Below, in pieces: positions 17,465-26,667 of a stretch of DNA of 38,621 bases. How positions within the stretch are numbered: the stretch's first letter is position 1; each line of letters begins with the position of its first letter. Source of the DNA: Novacetimonas hansenii JCM 7643. GTDB lineage: Bacteria; Pseudomonadota; Alphaproteobacteria; Acetobacterales; Acetobacteraceae. Under the pieces are notes generated by a model. The model saw only the letters and a list, made by a program, of their open reading frames with translations, was not told where the DNA came from and did not search any database. The stretch lies in assembly GCF_000964405.1 (NCBI RefSeq), contig NZ_BANE01000008.1:1-38621 (forward strand), in the 5' to 3' direction. A program made the translations under genes and the position numbers.

Positions 17465-19108
17465 ATGACCCATCCCACGTCCCGTTCCTTTCCGCGGGGA
17501 GCGGCGCTGCTGAACGATCCTGCCGCGAACAAGGGAACCGCCTTCAGCGCGGAGGAACGGCGCGTACTGGATATCGAAGGGCTGCTGCCGCCACAGATCG
17601 AAACACTGGAACGTCAGGCGGAACGCGTGTTCCGCCATCTTGACGCCAAACCGAACGACCTTGAACGCTATATCTACCTCTCCAGCCTTGGCGACCGGAA
17701 TGAAACCCTGTTTTACAAGGTCGTCATGTCCGACCCGGCACGATTCGTGCCCATCATCTATGCCCCGACGCTGGGTGCGGTGTGCAAGGCGTTCAGCCAC
17801 CTGTACCGCCGCCCGCGCGGCATGTATATCAGCCTGGAACATAAGGGGCGCATCGCCTCTGTCCTGCGTAACTGGCCCGAACGCAATGTCCGCTTTATCT
17901 GCGTAACAACCGGCGGGCGCATCCTTGGCCTTGGCGATATCGGGGTCAACGGCATGGGCATCCCGATTGGCAAGCTGCAGCTCTATACCGCATGCGGGGC
18001 CGTGCCACCACACACCACCCTGCCGATCCAGTTGGACATCGGCACGACCAACGCGGCACTGCGGGCGGACCCGCTTTATCTCGGGCTGCGGCACGAACCG
18101 CCGGAACAGGCGGAACTTGATGCGTTCGTAGAGGAATTCGTCAATGCCGTACAGGAGGTCTTCCCCCCCTGCTGCATCCATTTCGAGGATTGGAAAGGTA
18201 CGGATGCGATCCGCTACCTTGCGCATTATCGCGACCGTGTTTTGTGCTACAATGACGACATCCAGGGCACTGCGGCTGTCACACTGGCCGGCTTGACCAC
18301 GGCCCTACAGATTCTGGAAGCCCCTTTGTCGGCCCAGAAAGTTGTGTTTCTGGGCGCGGGGTCATCAGGGCTGGGTATTGCGGACCTGCTTGTACGCGCC
18401 ATGCAGCGCGAGGGCCTGTCGGAAGATGCCGCGCGCGCGCGCATCACCATGATGGACAAGGACGGGCTGCTGGTCACATCGCGCACCGACCTGTCGGAAC
18501 AGCAGCGCCGCTATGCCCGCGATGATACGCCCACGACAGACCTTCTTGACGTGATTACGCGGGTGCGTCCCACGATCCTGATCGGGGTATCCACCATGGG
18601 GGATGCCTTCACACAGGCGGTGGTCGAACGCATGAGCGCGATCAACAGCCGTCCCATCATCTTTGCCCTGTCGATCCCCAATGCCGAATGCACGGCGGAA
18701 CAGGCTTATACCTGGTCAAAGGGACAGGCCCTGTATGCCGCCGGCATCCAGTATCCAGTGGTCCAGGTCGGGGACCGGTCCTTCCATCCGGGGCAGGCCA
18801 ACAATTTCTATATCTTTCCGGGGCTCGGCCTGGCCACCTATGCCACATGCCCACGCCACATCACCGATGATATCATCATCGAGGCCGCACATGCGCTTGC
18901 GGATCAGGTGGATACCGCAAGCCGTGCGCGCGGGCGGCTGTTCCCGCCACAGGACCAGATCGTGGAGGTGGAAATCACCTCGGCCTGTCGCCTTGCGGAA
19001 TATATCTTTGACCATGACATGGCCCATGTCGAACGCCCCGACGATATCCGCAAATGGGTCGAGGGCATGATCTATACCCCGACATACAAGCCCATCGCAC
19101 TGGAGTGA
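17465..19108 (+). CDS. maeA: NAD-dependent malic enzyme
   Basis: A 547-residue enzyme that oxidatively decarboxylates L-malate to pyruvate and CO2, making NADH. It aligns end to end with what I recall of E. coli SfcA/MaeA. Shared features are LLNxPxxNKGTAFS, the catalytic Tyr in IYAPTLG, Lys in GIPIGKLQLYTACG, the metal-binding acidic pair in FEDW, CYNDDIQGTAAV and the dinucleotide motif FLGAGSSGLGIADL. The NNFYIFPGLGLA segment keeps its Asn pair. An oddity is LSIPNAECT where the family has LSNPTxxAECT (two residues fewer, and the malate-binding Asn replaced by Ile). The start ATG at 17465 has GGAG ten bases upstream. No phosphotransacetylase domain is fused, unlike MaeB. Confidence 0.92.
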   Translation: MTHPTSRSFPRGAALLNDPAANKGTAFSAEERRVLDIEGLLPPQIETLERQAERVFRHLDAKPNDLERYIYLSSLGDRNETLFYKVVMSDPARFVPIIYAPTLGAVCKAFSHLYRRPRGMYISLEHKGRIASVLRNWPERNVRFICVTTGGRILGLGDIGVNGMGIPIGKLQLYTACGAVPPHTTLPIQLDIGTTNAALRADPLYLGLRHEPPEQAELDAFVEEFVNAVQEVFPPCCIHFEDWKGTDAIRYLAHYRDRVLCYNDDIQGTAAVTLAGLTTALQILEAPLSAQKVVFLGAGSSGLGIADLLVRAMQREGLSEDAARARITMMDKDGLLVTSRTDLSEQQRRYARDDTPTTDLLDVITRVRPTILIGVSTMGDAFTQAVVERMSAINSRPIIFALSIPNAECTAEQAYTWSKGQALYAAGIQYPVVQVGDRSFHPGQANNFYIFPGLGLATYATCPRHITDDIIIEAAHALADQVDTASRARGRLFPPQDQIVEVEITSACRLAEYIFDHDMAHVERPDDIRKWVEGMIYTPTYKPIALE

Positions 19109-19473
19109 ATCCAGACATATGCCTTTTCCCAAAGATCCATATCTTTGCGCAGCGTTTGAGAGACTGCTTGAAAAGTCATTCTTGATAACATACTGAAATT
19201 ATAAAGATTTTTTTCTGAAGCTTTTTCCAAAAAGCTTCAGAAGACGCCGCCTTTCTGAAATAAAAAGCGGCGTCCAGAAACTTTTCTTATTTTTTCTCAA
19301 TGAGCTGTTTTCAGACACGCTCCGAGAACAGCGACGCCATAAACATTTATAATGTCAGTAGGTGACTGGTCCTGCCATTTCAAATGGCCTGCCAAAGAAT
19401 GACAAACCTTCTGATACCGCCCCCCTTTCAGGACTCTGGGGCTGCGACCTCTCTGCGGGGCTATCGCGGCAGT
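19109..19473. other. Gene-free region between maeA and ynfA
   Basis: These 365 bases hold cloverleaf repeat copy C (19160-19290) and a 15-base perfect palindrome, GCCATTTCAAATGGC, at 19374-19388. The genes either side converge, so both ends need terminators. I see no coding frame with a ribosome site. Confidence 0.5.
19160..19290. repeat. Cloverleaf-type intergenic repeat, copy C
   Basis: A conserved leader beginning GAGACTGCTTGAAAAGTC precedes a perfect 12-bp hairpin, CTGAAGCTTTTT/AAAAAGCTTCAG with a CC loop (19214-19239). A second hairpin follows, GACGCCGC/GCGGCGTC, then a right arm CCAGAAACTTTTC. About 85 bases are nearly identical to the copy at 38536. Confidence 0.8.
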
Positions 19474-19812
19474 TTATGCATTGCGGGGATGGAACAGGAT
19501 CACCCCTGCCCCGATCAGGCAGATCGCAGCCCCCAGGATTTCCCAACGTGTCGGGGCATATCCCTCCACCACGCGCATCCATGTCAGGGATGCAAGGATA
19601 TAGATCCCGCCATAGGCCGCATAGGCCTGCCCCGCCGTATCGGTATCAATGCGTGTCAGCAACCACGCAAACGCCACCAGCGCCGCCATGCCAGGGATCA
19701 GACAGGCGATGGACCGCCCCAGCCGCAACCACGCCCAAAAAGCAAAACAGCCACCAATTTCACAAAAACCAGCCACCAGATAAATGGCAAGGGACAGGAT
19801 ATACTGCTTCAC
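19474..19812 (-). CDS. ynfA: YnfA/UPF0060 family small membrane protein
   Basis: A 112-residue inner-membrane protein of four helices. [50 protein letters not shown] and the final [14 protein letters not shown] match E. coli YnfA along its length. The family is distantly related to small multidrug-resistance-like exporters, but no substrate is firmly known to me for this group. GTG at 19812 is chosen, with GGAAG about ten bases upstream, because the product then has the family length. A longer frame upstream would read through unrelated sequence. The gene stands alone between maeA and tRNA-Lys, and the two flanking gaps contain repeats. Confidence 0.88.
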   Translation of the reverse strand: MKQYILSLAIYLVAGFCEIGGCFAFWAWLRLGRSIACLIPGMAALVAFAWLLTRIDTDTAGQAYAAYGGIYILASLTWMRVVEGYAPTRWEILGAAICLIGAGVILFHPRNA

Positions 19813-20050
19813 TGACGACGCTTCCTTTCCTGATATCAGAACCGGCCATATCCACAGCAGAACACCCCGTCCCCGTCCAATGGCTGGAACCTGCATATCC
19901 ACGGTACATGACCTGAATGGTAACGGGATTTTGGTGGAGATTTTTCAAAAATCTGCAACAACGTCGCCCTTGTCGAAAAGGCAGCATGGCACCGTTTATG
20001 ATCTTTATCGGGCATCCCGGACGGATATTGCCGGATTGTTGTCCAGATAC
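19813..20050. repeat. Degenerate cloverleaf repeat copy H within a gene-free stretch
   Basis: At about 19920-19990 a decayed copy is visible: ATTTTGGTGGAG, then GATTTTTC/AAAAATC, then GTCGCC/AAAGGC. It retains family order but mismatched arms. The remaining bases from ynfA to the tRNA-Lys terminator contain no supported gene. Confidence 0.4.
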
Positions 20051-20084
20051 AAAAAATCCCGGCATCAGATGATACCGGGATTTT
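20051..20084 (-). terminator. Rho-independent terminator of tRNA-Lys
   Basis: On the minus strand AAAATCCCGG and CCGGGATTTT form a 10-bp stem around a 13-base loop, with the T-run completing a TTTTTT tail. It is about 33 bases beyond the CCA end of tRNA-Lys. Confidence 0.8.
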
Positions 20085-20116
20085 CATACGGCAATCGGCG
20101 TTACACCGGAATTCTG

Positions 20117-20192
<76 letters not shown>

Positions 20193-20503
20193 ACAGACTT
20201 TCCCCTTTCGGGTGAGGGGCTTTTACCAAGACAGGCCCATGGCGACAAGGGGTTTTTTGAATATTTTTTCCAACATAGTGAACCCACCCCATGGATCACC
20301 ATCACCCCACCTGAACGTCCACAGGTTCATCGTTTGTTTTTTAACGCCCGAAAGAACACACATTCAAAACCCGCAGAAACATTCCCCCGATCGGGCCATG
20401 GGCAGAGGTTTGAAACCACCCCGTATAATTCCAGAAGCGGCCTGGTCCTTTTCCGCAGGAAAGAACCCTCTGCCCCCTTCCCTCATGCCTCATGCCTCAT
20501 GCC
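20193..20503. other. Gene-free region between tRNA-Lys and parB
   Basis: This stretch carries the tRNA-Lys promoter at 20220-20248, a CCCCT/AGGGG hairpin near 20200, AT-rich runs, and a 7-base tandem array ending at the parB stop. A short plus-strand frame exists but has no ribosome site and I do not call it. Confidence 0.4.
20220..20248 (-). promoter_or_regulatory. Candidate sigma-70 promoter of tRNA-Lys
   Basis: On the minus strand TTGTCG (20248-20243) and TAAAAG (20225-20220) have a 17-base spacer and lie about 28 bases before the mature tRNA 5' end. Each matches four of six consensus bases. Confidence 0.4.
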
Positions 20504-20508
20504 TCATG
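20481..20508. repeat. Four tandem copies of CCTCATG at the parB stop
   Basis: Four perfect 7-base units, CCTCATG, abut the 3' end of parB. On the parB strand the TGA stop lies inside the first unit (CATGAGG), and each further unit repeats it. Copy-number changes would therefore alter only untranslated sequence, not the protein. Confidence 0.85.
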
Positions 20509-21403
20509 CCTGCAACAGCCGCAGCAACCCATCGAACTGGTCCAGGGAACGGTAATCCACACGCAGCGAACCACCCTTGCCATCAAAGGTAATCTGGACC
20601 TTCAACCCGAGCTTTGCCGTCAGGTCACGTTCCAACGACCCGATTTCCGGGTCTTTATGCGCCTGCTCCTCCCGCTTTGCCGCGACCTTGTTCTTTGCAT
20701 CCGTTTTTTTCGACAGGGCCTCGGTCTGGCGGACGTTGAGCCCCTGTTTCAGCACAACCTTCAGCGCCGCGACAGGATCGGGATGCGCCAGAAGCGCACG
20801 TGCATGACCCGCCGACAGTTCCCTGTCCCGCACGGCATCACGCACAGGCGGGGGAAGTTGCAACAGGCGCACCATATTGGCGACATGGGGGCGTGACTTG
20901 CCAATGGCCCCCGCCAGTTCTTCCTGTGTCAGGCGGTAATCGTCGAGCAGACGTTGCAGGCCCTCCGCCTCTTCCATGGCATTCAGGTCTGCGCGTTGCA
21001 GGTTTTCCACCAGCGCCGCCGCCATCGCATCGCCATCGTCAAGGGCACGGATATGGACCGGCACCTCATGCAGGGACGCAAGCTGGGCGGCACGCCAGCG
21101 TCGTTCCCCGGCGATGATCTGGAACATATTGGGACGATCCGGGTGGGGACGCACAAGGATCGGCTGCAAAATACCCCGCGTACGGATGGAATCCGCCAGT
21201 TCTTCCAACGCTTCGGGGGCCATGTGCTGGCGCGGCTGGAACGGGCCGGGTTCAAGGACATCCACCGGAAGCACAGAGCCACCATCCATATTTTTACGCG
21301 GTTCCAGCCCCGGTGCAGGATTGAGCATGTTCACCTGATCGCCGAGCAACGCGGCAAGCCCCCGGCCCAATCGTGGGCGGGCGGCATCCTTCTTGGGTTT
21401 CAT
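20504..21403 (-). CDS. parB: Chromosome partition protein ParB
   Basis: A 299-residue CTP-dependent DNA clamp that loads at parS and spreads along DNA to segregate chromosome origins. The N-terminal LGRGLAALLGD motif contacts ParA. The CTP-binding/box II motif is GERRWRAAQL near 104-113, and the helix-turn-helix is LTQEELAGAIGKSRPHVANM near 155-175. The C-terminal dimerisation region ends at LLRLLQA. ATG overlaps the parA stop (ATGA), so it is translationally coupled to parA. It is the last gene of the mnmE-mnmG-rsmG-parA-parB run; a 7-base tandem repeat lies directly after its stop. Two perfect parS sites within this operon support chromosomal function. Confidence 0.96.
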   Translation of the reverse strand: MKPKKDAARPRLGRGLAALLGDQVNMLNPAPGLEPRKNMDGGSVLPVDVLEPGPFQPRQHMAPEALEELADSIRTRGILQPILVRPHPDRPNMFQIIAGERRWRAAQLASLHEVPVHIRALDDGDAMAAALVENLQRADLNAMEEAEGLQRLLDDYRLTQEELAGAIGKSRPHVANMVRLLQLPPPVRDAVRDRELSAGHARALLAHPDPVAALKVVLKQGLNVRQTEALSKKTDAKNKVAAKREEQAHKDPEIGSLERDLTAKLGLKVQITFDGKGGSLRVDYRSLDQFDGLLRLLQA

Positions 21404-22227
21404 CCCTGCTTTTTCCCTTTCCGGCCCGCCCTGAGTGCAAGGCGTGAGGTCACTTCATCCGACAGCGCCCTATAGGCCTGGCTGCCGGAGGAACGGGCGT
21501 CGTAAAACATCACGGCCTGCCCATGGCTCTGTGCTTCGGAAATGCGAATATTGCGCGGAATGACCGTCTCCAGCACGCGATCGCCAAAGAAGCTGCGGGC
21601 GTCCGCCGCCACCAGTTCCGACAGGTTGTTACGCCGGTCATACATCGTCAGCACGATTCCCTCCAGCTTCAGCGCCGGGTTCAGGGACTTGCACAGGCTG
21701 TTGACGGTGCGCACCAACTGGCTGATCCCTTCCAGCGCAAAAAACTCGCACTGCAACGGCACGATCACCGCCTGTGCGGCCACAAGCGCATTCAGCGTCA
21801 ACAGGCCAAGGCTGGGTGGGCAATCAATCAGGATGACATCATATTCACCGCCAATCCGCGCAATGGCATCACGCAGGCGATATTCCCGTCGATCCGACAT
21901 GACCAGTTCCAGTTCCGCCCCGGCCAGTTCGGTATCCGCCGCAATAACCGACAGGCCGGGAACGGATGTTTCCTGGATCAGGTCAGCCGCCGGCGCATCC
22001 TCCCCAATCAGGGCATAGGTCCCACGACGCCGGTTTTCATAACCGATCCCCAACCCGGTGGACGCATTTCCCTGCGGGTCGATATCAATCAGCAGAACAC
22101 GGAACCCACCTGCCGCAAGACCGGCGGCAAGGTTGATGGCAGTAGTTGTTTTCCCCACCCCGCCCTTCTGGTTCGCAAGGGCGATGATGCGGGGGGCATG
22201 CGCGGCCTTATCGACCGGATGATGCAT
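21400..22227 (-). CDS. parA: Chromosome partition ATPase ParA
   Basis: A 275-residue deviant Walker ATPase that moves ParB-parS complexes over the nucleoid. The deviant P-loop is [15 protein letters not shown] near residues 15-29 (two lysines), and Walker B is [26 protein letters not shown] follows the P-loop as in all Soj-like ParA proteins. ATG at 22227 is one choice; a GTG at 22245 would add six residues and overlap rsmG further, and neither has a good ribosome site. Either start overlaps the end of rsmG, and its stop overlaps parB (ATGA). Plasmid ParA paralogues differ in sequence and context; the gidA/gidB location shows this is chromosomal. Confidence 0.95.
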   Translation of the reverse strand: MHHPVDKAAHAPRIIALANQKGGVGKTTTAINLAAGLAAGGFRVLLIDIDPQGNASTGLGIGYENRRRGTYALIGEDAPAADLIQETSVPGLSVIAADTELAGAELELVMSDRREYRLRDAIARIGGEYDVILIDCPPSLGLLTLNALVAAQAVIVPLQCEFFALEGISQLVRTVNSLCKSLNPALKLEGIVLTMYDRRNNLSELVAADARSFFGDRVLETVIPRNIRISEAQSHGQAVMFYDARSSGSQAYRALSDEVTSRLALRAGRKGKKQG

Positions 22228-22852
22228 GGTTGTGGTCTGTGACACGCCTTATATCGCTCAATCTAAGAATGATACCATCCGCATCAGTGCGGCTTGGAAT
22301 TCGAGTCACCGCCATACGCCAGTCGGCATTGGCGGCATTGAGTTCTTCGTCTGCGTTCTTTCCCTTCAGAAACAGGCAGAATCCTTCCTTATCCAGAAAT
22401 CGTACGCCCCATTGCAATAACTGCGGCAATGGGGCCAGGGCACGCGCGGTGACGATATCGGCAGGCCCGGCCTCCGCCGCCTCGATCCGCGCGGCGATGA
22501 CACGGGTGCGCACACCCGCCACACGGGAGGCCTCGCGCAGGAACGCGGCCTTGCGTTGGTCAGATTCAATCAGCGTGACATGCGCGTCAGTCGCCATCGC
22601 AATCACCAGCCCGGGAAATCCCCCGCCCGACCCCATATCCACAACCCGCGCACCCTGTGGGATCAGGGCCGCAAGTTGCAGGCTGTCGGCAATATGGCGG
22701 GGCCATAACTGCGCCAGGTCCGGACGGGACACAAGGTTGATGCGCGCATTCCAGCGCACCAGCAGGTCAGCATAGGCCGTCAGGCGATCGCGTGTTTCAC
22801 GTGAAACATCATCCAGCACACCTGCATGCCCCATCATGTCTGCCCCCGACAT
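22208..22852 (-). CDS. rsmG: 16S rRNA (guanine-527-N7) methyltransferase
   Basis: A 214-residue GidB/RsmG enzyme that methylates G527 in the 530 loop of 16S rRNA; loss gives low-level streptomycin resistance in other bacteria. [12 protein letters not shown] near 35-46 and the SAM-binding [17 protein letters not shown] near 68-84 are diagnostic, as is [11 protein letters not shown]. Codons for VSRET at residues 16-20 coincide with a perfect parS palindrome. The ATG overlaps the mnmG stop as TGATG and the gene end overlaps parA, so all three are tightly coupled. The start is fixed by that overlap. Confidence 0.95.
   Translation of the reverse strand: MSGADMMGHAGVLDDVSRETRDRLTAYADLLVRWNARINLVSRPDLAQLWPRHIADSLQLAALIPQGARVVDMGSGGGFPGLVIAMATDAHVTLIESDQRKAAFLREASRVAGVRTRVIAARIEAAEAGPADIVTARALAPLPQLLQWGVRFLDKEGFCLFLKGKNADEELNAANADWRMAVTRIPSRTDADGIILRLSDIRRVTDHNHASSGR
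22793..22808. promoter_or_regulatory. parS site 1 (inside rsmG)
   Basis: TGTTTCACGTGAAACA is the exact 16-base consensus recognised by chromosomal ParB. It is embedded in the rsmG coding sequence, encoding the VSRET segment. The parB gene itself lies about 1.4 kb away. Confidence 0.92.
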
Positions 22853-24726
22853 CAGGCCACCTGCCGCACATGCGACAATACAGCCACCAGTGCGGAAGGC
22901 GTAATGCCGGGAATGCGCTGTGCCGCACCAAAAGTGACAGGCCGCGCCTGCGACAGGCGTTCCTGCATTTCGGTACTGAGGCCACCAATCGCATGGTAAT
23001 CAAGGTCATGCGGCAAGACGAGGCGTCCGTCATTGGCAAGCTGGCGGATTTCGCGTTCCTGTCGGGACAGGTATCCGCTGTACCGGGCTTCGGTCGCGAC
23101 ATGCTGACGCACCCGTGGCGACAGGCTGCCCACCCATGGGGCAACATTCTCCACCACATCCATCAGCGCCCCCGTCGCCATGACATCCAGCAACGATCGC
23201 GCACGCCCGTCGGCAGATACTGTAATCCCCTCACGCCGCAGGGTTTCGGGCGGATAGGTATCGGTGCGGGCACGTTCCATCGCCATGTCGATCGCGGCCT
23301 GCTCCTCCGCAAAGCGCTGACGGCGCGCGGGGCCGATACAGCCCCATGCCATGCCCAGCGGCGTCAGGCGCAGGTCGGCATTATCCGCGCGCAACGTCAG
23401 GCGATATTCCGCACGCGACGTGAACATGCGATAGGGTTCGGACACCCCCTGCGTCGTCAGGTCATCAATCATGACACCGATATAGGCCGTGCCCCGATCC
23501 AGCGTCACCGCCCCCTCGCCCGCCGCACGACGCGCGGCGTTGATACCGGCCACGATTCCCTGCGCGCCGGCTTCCTCATATCCCGTTGTGCCATTGACCT
23601 GCCCGGCAAGGAACAGGCCCGGCAGGGACTTCAGCTCCAGCGCGGGGGTCAGCTCACGCGGATCGACATAGTCATATTCAACCGCATAGCCGGGGCGCAC
23701 GATACGACAGCGTTCCAGCCCGGGTATGGAATGCAACATCTGTTCCTGCACATCCGCAGGCAGACTGGTGGAGATCCCATTGGGATAGACCAGTCCCCCC
23801 CCGGGATTATCCGGCAGCGCCTCGGGTTCAAGGAATATCTGGTGGCTGTCACGCTGTGCGAAGCGTACGACCTTGTCCTCGATGGAAGGACAGTAACGCG
23901 GCCCCCGCCCCGAAATCGCGCCACCATAAATGGCCGACAGGTGCAGATGTTCACGAATGATATCGTGCGTACGGGGTGTCGTCGCGGTAATGCGGCATGA
24001 CACCTGGGGGTTCGTGATCGTGTCGGTCATGCGGCTGAACGGTTCGGGAATCGCATCGCCCCGATCCTCCGCCAGAGCATCCCAGTCGATGCTGTCACGG
24101 GCAATACGGGCGGGCGTGCCGGTCTTCAGCCGCCCCATCCGCAGGCCCAGCGCCTGCAACCGCTCCCCCAGCCTACGGGCCGGGGCCTCCCCCACACGTC
24201 CGGCAGGCTGACTGTCATGGCCAACATGGATGACCCCCCGCAGGAACGTCCCCGCCGTCAGGACGACCGCCCCGGCATGGAAGATGCGCCCATCCTCACA
24301 CACAACGCCACGGACCGTGTGGCCATCATCCACCACAAGATCACCCGCAGCGCCCTCGACAATCTCCAGACCTTCGGTTTCAGCCAGAAGATCGAGGATC
24401 GCACGCTGGTAAAGGGAGCGGTCCGCCTGCGCACGCGGACCATGGACGGCAGGCCCCTTGGAGCGGTTGAGCAGCTTGAAATGAATACCCGCCCGGTCCG
24501 CCGCCTTCCCCATCAGGCCATCCAGCGCGTCAATTTCGCGCACAAGATGCCCCTTGCCAATTCCACCGATTGCGGGGTTGCACGACATCACCCCCACCGT
24601 CGCGCGCTGATGGGTCAGCAGCATGGTCCGCGCGCCACACCGCGCGGCAGCGGCAGCGGCCTCGCACCCGGCATGGCCGCCGCCAATCACGATCACATCA
24701 TAAGTGGCGTTGTACGTGGCGTTCAC
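22852..24726 (-). CDS. mnmG: tRNA uridine-5-carboxymethylaminomethyl synthase, FAD subunit
   Basis: A 624-residue flavoprotein (GidA) that, with MnmE, installs carboxymethylaminomethyl groups on U34 of tRNAs for Lys, Glu, Gln, Leu and Arg. The FAD motif [14 protein letters not shown] is near 11-24, with the GidA signatures [14 protein letters not shown] and [20 protein letters not shown]. The conserved [11 protein letters not shown] and the C-terminal helical domain are intact, and the length is normal. The start is GTG at 24726, supported by GGGGG five bases upstream and correct family N-terminus. mnmE ends 25 bases upstream, and rsmG overlaps its stop, so the complex partners are co-expressed. 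Confidence 0.97.
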   Translation of the reverse strand: MNATYNATYDVIVIGGGHAGCEAAAAAARCGARTMLLTHQRATVGVMSCNPAIGGIGKGHLVREIDALDGLMGKAADRAGIHFKLLNRSKGPAVHGPRAQADRSLYQRAILDLLAETEGLEIVEGAAGDLVVDDGHTVRGVVCEDGRIFHAGAVVLTAGTFLRGVIHVGHDSQPAGRVGEAPARRLGERLQALGLRMGRLKTGTPARIARDSIDWDALAEDRGDAIPEPFSRMTDTITNPQVSCRITATTPRTHDIIREHLHLSAIYGGAISGRGPRYCPSIEDKVVRFAQRDSHQIFLEPEALPDNPGGGLVYPNGISTSLPADVQEQMLHSIPGLERCRIVRPGYAVEYDYVDPRELTPALELKSLPGLFLAGQVNGTTGYEEAGAQGIVAGINAARRAAGEGAVTLDRGTAYIGVMIDDLTTQGVSEPYRMFTSRAEYRLTLRADNADLRLTPLGMAWGCIGPARRQRFAEEQAAIDMAMERARTDTYPPETLRREGITVSADGRARSLLDVMATGALMDVVENVAPWVGSLSPRVRQHVATEARYSGYLSRQEREIRQLANDGRLVLPHDLDYHAIGGLSTEMQERLSQARPVTFGAAQRIPGITPSALVAVLSHVRQVA

Positions 24727-24751
24727 CCTACCCCCTGCTCCTGCTCTATCC

Positions 24752-26092
24752 CTACTTGCCGATACAGAACTGCCCGAACACCGTGTCCAGCAGCGCCTCC
24801 ACCCCTACGGCCCCGGTCAGGCGCCCCAGTGCACGCATCGCCAGACGCATTTCCTCGCCCCGCACCTCCGGCCATGCATCATCGGCGGCGCGGTTCAGGT
24901 GATGGGCCGTCTCCTCGATCGCTGCGCGATGACGCGCCCGCGTCAGGGGGGCGGCGGCACGTCCCTGCGTCAGGTCGCGCGCACGTTGCGCCAGAACATC
25001 ACGCAGGGCCTCCATCCCTTCCCCGGTCCGCACACTGATACCCATGATGCCCGGCGGGGCGGCAACCTCATCAATCCTGTTGCAGACCATGATGCTGTCG
25101 GGGCCGACCTTATCCGGTACCGCTGCCCCTGAAAACACATGTATCACGCAATCTGCCTGTTTCACGTGAAACAATGCACGTCGCACGCCCTCGGCCTCTA
25201 TTTCGTCATCGGTTTCACGCAGGCCCGCCGTATCCACCACTATCACCGGGACATCACCCAGCACGATGCGCACCTCGATCGCATCGCGCGTGGTCCCGGC
25301 ACGCGACGACACGATGGCGGCGTCACGCTGCGCCAGCGTGTTCAGCAGGCTCGACTTCCCCACATTGGGCTCGCCTACAATCGTAAATACCAGCCCCCGA
25401 CGCAGGCGCTCTCCCTGACTGCCATCATCAAGGTACGCCTGCATTTCGTCGCGCAACTGCGCAAGCGTGCCAAGCAATGCGTCTTCCACTTCCGGCGGCA
25501 GGTCCTCGTCCGGGAAATCGATCAATGCTTCCTGATGGGCAAGCGCTGTCCGCAGACGCGCGGCCCAATCCTCATACAGGCGACTTTGTGCGCCATCGGC
25601 CTGTGCCAGCGCCTGCCGCCGCTGGGCCTCGGTTTCCGCATCAATCAGGTCGGCAATCCCTTCCGCCTGCACAAGGTCGAGCCGACCGCCGGCAAAAGCA
25701 CGGCGCGTGAACTCCCCAGGTTCGGCGGGACGCGCACCCAGCGCCACCAGCGCATCGGCCACACCGGCAATGACCGCAGGCCCGGCATGCAGGTGCAGTT
25801 CGGCACTGTCCTCGCCAGTATAGCTGTTGGGACCGGGAAACCACAGCACGACGGCACGATCCAGCAACACGCCCGGCCCCGCATCCGCATCACGTCGCCA
25901 TATCCCACGCAATGACGCGCGGCGCGGTTCAGGCAGGCCACCGCACAGGCTGCGCAGGATTGCATCACACCCGGCGCCACTGATACGCATGACGGCAATG
26001 GCGGCGCGCCCCGCACCGGTGGCGAGGGCAAAAATCACGGGCGCCATACCGTCGCCATGTCGCCTTACTGGAAGCTCGGTTGCCGCGGTCAT
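24752..26092 (-). CDS. mnmE: tRNA modification GTPase MnmE (TrmE)
   Basis: A 446-residue GTPase partner of MnmG. The formyl-THF-binding N-terminal domain holds [23 protein letters not shown]. The G domain has G1 [13 protein letters not shown]3 DTAGLRET and G4 CNRID (Cys at the first position where NKxD is usual). The C-terminus ends FCIGK, the invariant MnmE tail with catalytic Cys. ATG at 26092 has GGGA about ten bases upstream; ATG at 26107 or 26047 are also possible, the last fitting E. coli's length. It is the first gene of the operon running to parB. A perfect parS site occupies codons for LFHVKQ. Confidence 0.96.
   Translation of the reverse strand: MTAATELPVRRHGDGMAPVIFALATGAGRAAIAVMRISGAGCDAILRSLCGGLPEPRRASLRGIWRRDADAGPGVLLDRAVVLWFPGPNSYTGEDSAELHLHAGPAVIAGVADALVALGARPAEPGEFTRRAFAGGRLDLVQAEGIADLIDAETEAQRRQALAQADGAQSRLYEDWAARLRTALAHQEALIDFPDEDLPPEVEDALLGTLAQLRDEMQAYLDDGSQGERLRRGLVFTIVGEPNVGKSSLLNTLAQRDAAIVSSRAGTTRDAIEVRIVLGDVPVIVVDTAGLRETDDEIEAEGVRRALFHVKQADCVIHVFSGAAVPDKVGPDSIMVCNRIDEVAAPPGIMGISVRTGEGMEALRDVLAQRARDLTQGRAAAPLTRARHRAAIEETAHHLNRAADDAWPEVRGEEMRLAMRALGRLTGAVGVEALLDTVFGQFCIGK
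25158..25173. promoter_or_regulatory. parS site 2 (inside mnmE)
   Basis: A second perfect TGTTTCACGTGAAACA lies 2.35 kb from the first, in the G-domain half of mnmE where it encodes FHVKQ. Two sites flanking mnmG would allow ParB to nucleate and spread over this operon. Confidence 0.92.
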
Positions 26093-26164
26093 TCGGGTTG
26101 TTCCCATTTCCTCTGTGACGGGAACGGGTTATCGTCCACGTCCCTGTCGTGATCAAGGTGACAC

Positions 26165-26632
26165 ATGCCACAACTCTCCCTGCATTCCCCCACTGGCCCG
26201 CTGACCGTCTCGGCCGAGGACGACACGATTGTGGCGCTCGACTGGGGTTGGGGCCGGGACCAGGAAGAAACACCCCTGTTGCGACGCGCATGCGACTGGC
26301 TCGATGCCTATTTCGATGGGGACACCACGCCATGCACCCTGCCGCTGTCCCCTTATGGCACACCACAGCAGGTTGCGGCATGGACATTCATCCGCACCAT
26401 CCCGATGGGCCATACCCTCCCCTGCGCCGAGGTCGCACGGCAGGCCAGCGTGACGGTGGCCGACGTTGTGGCCGCATGCAGCGAAAACCCCATACCCATC
26501 CTGATCCCCTGCCACCGGGTAAATATGGAAGGATGCGCGGATTACGACGCGGATACCTATCCCGGCGATCGCGGGGCGATGGACCGCGCCTTCCTGCGGG
26601 ATCTGGAAACCGACGCCCCCGATCTGGATTAA
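26165..26632 (+). CDS. Divergent methylated-DNA-[protein]-cysteine S-methyltransferase family protein
   Basis: A 155-residue Ogt/MGMT-like protein. LIPCHRV near 116-122 retains the methyl-acceptor Cys and its His partner, NPIPI before it keeps the Asn of the hydrogen-bond network, and a Glu (DLE) near the C-terminus is kept. However, the usual Tyr (SYG) appears as Cys (LPCAEVA), and the Arg finger of RAVG as Ala (VADVV). Normal Ogt repairs O6-methylguanine by suicide alkyl transfer and is longer at the N-terminus. Activity here is therefore uncertain; an alkyltransferase-like protein would lack the Cys, which this one has. AAGG precedes the start. It diverges from mnmE and is followed by qor. 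Confidence 0.72.
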   Translation: MPQLSLHSPTGPLTVSAEDDTIVALDWGWGRDQEETPLLRRACDWLDAYFDGDTTPCTLPLSPYGTPQQVAAWTFIRTIPMGHTLPCAEVARQASVTVADVVAACSENPIPILIPCHRVNMEGCADYDADTYPGDRGAMDRAFLRDLETDAPDLD

Positions 26633-26667
26633 ACACACAGCCTCCTTCACCACAAGGAAACCCTGTC

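Noticed and set aside
19160-19290. Insertion-sequence remnant suggested by the conserved GAGACTGCTTGAAAAGTC leader
   Set aside because: There is no transposase fragment, target-site duplication or terminal inverted repeat spanning the copies. It is described as a hairpin repeat family instead.
20481-20508. CRISPR-like array
   Set aside because: The repeats are 7 bases long with no spacers and no cas gene is nearby; it is a simple tandem repeat.
20193-26107. Possible chromosome origin beside parAB
   Set aside because: I saw no cluster of DnaA boxes (TTATCCACA-like) or AT-rich unwinding block here. The partition genes and parS sites alone do not place oriC inside this window.
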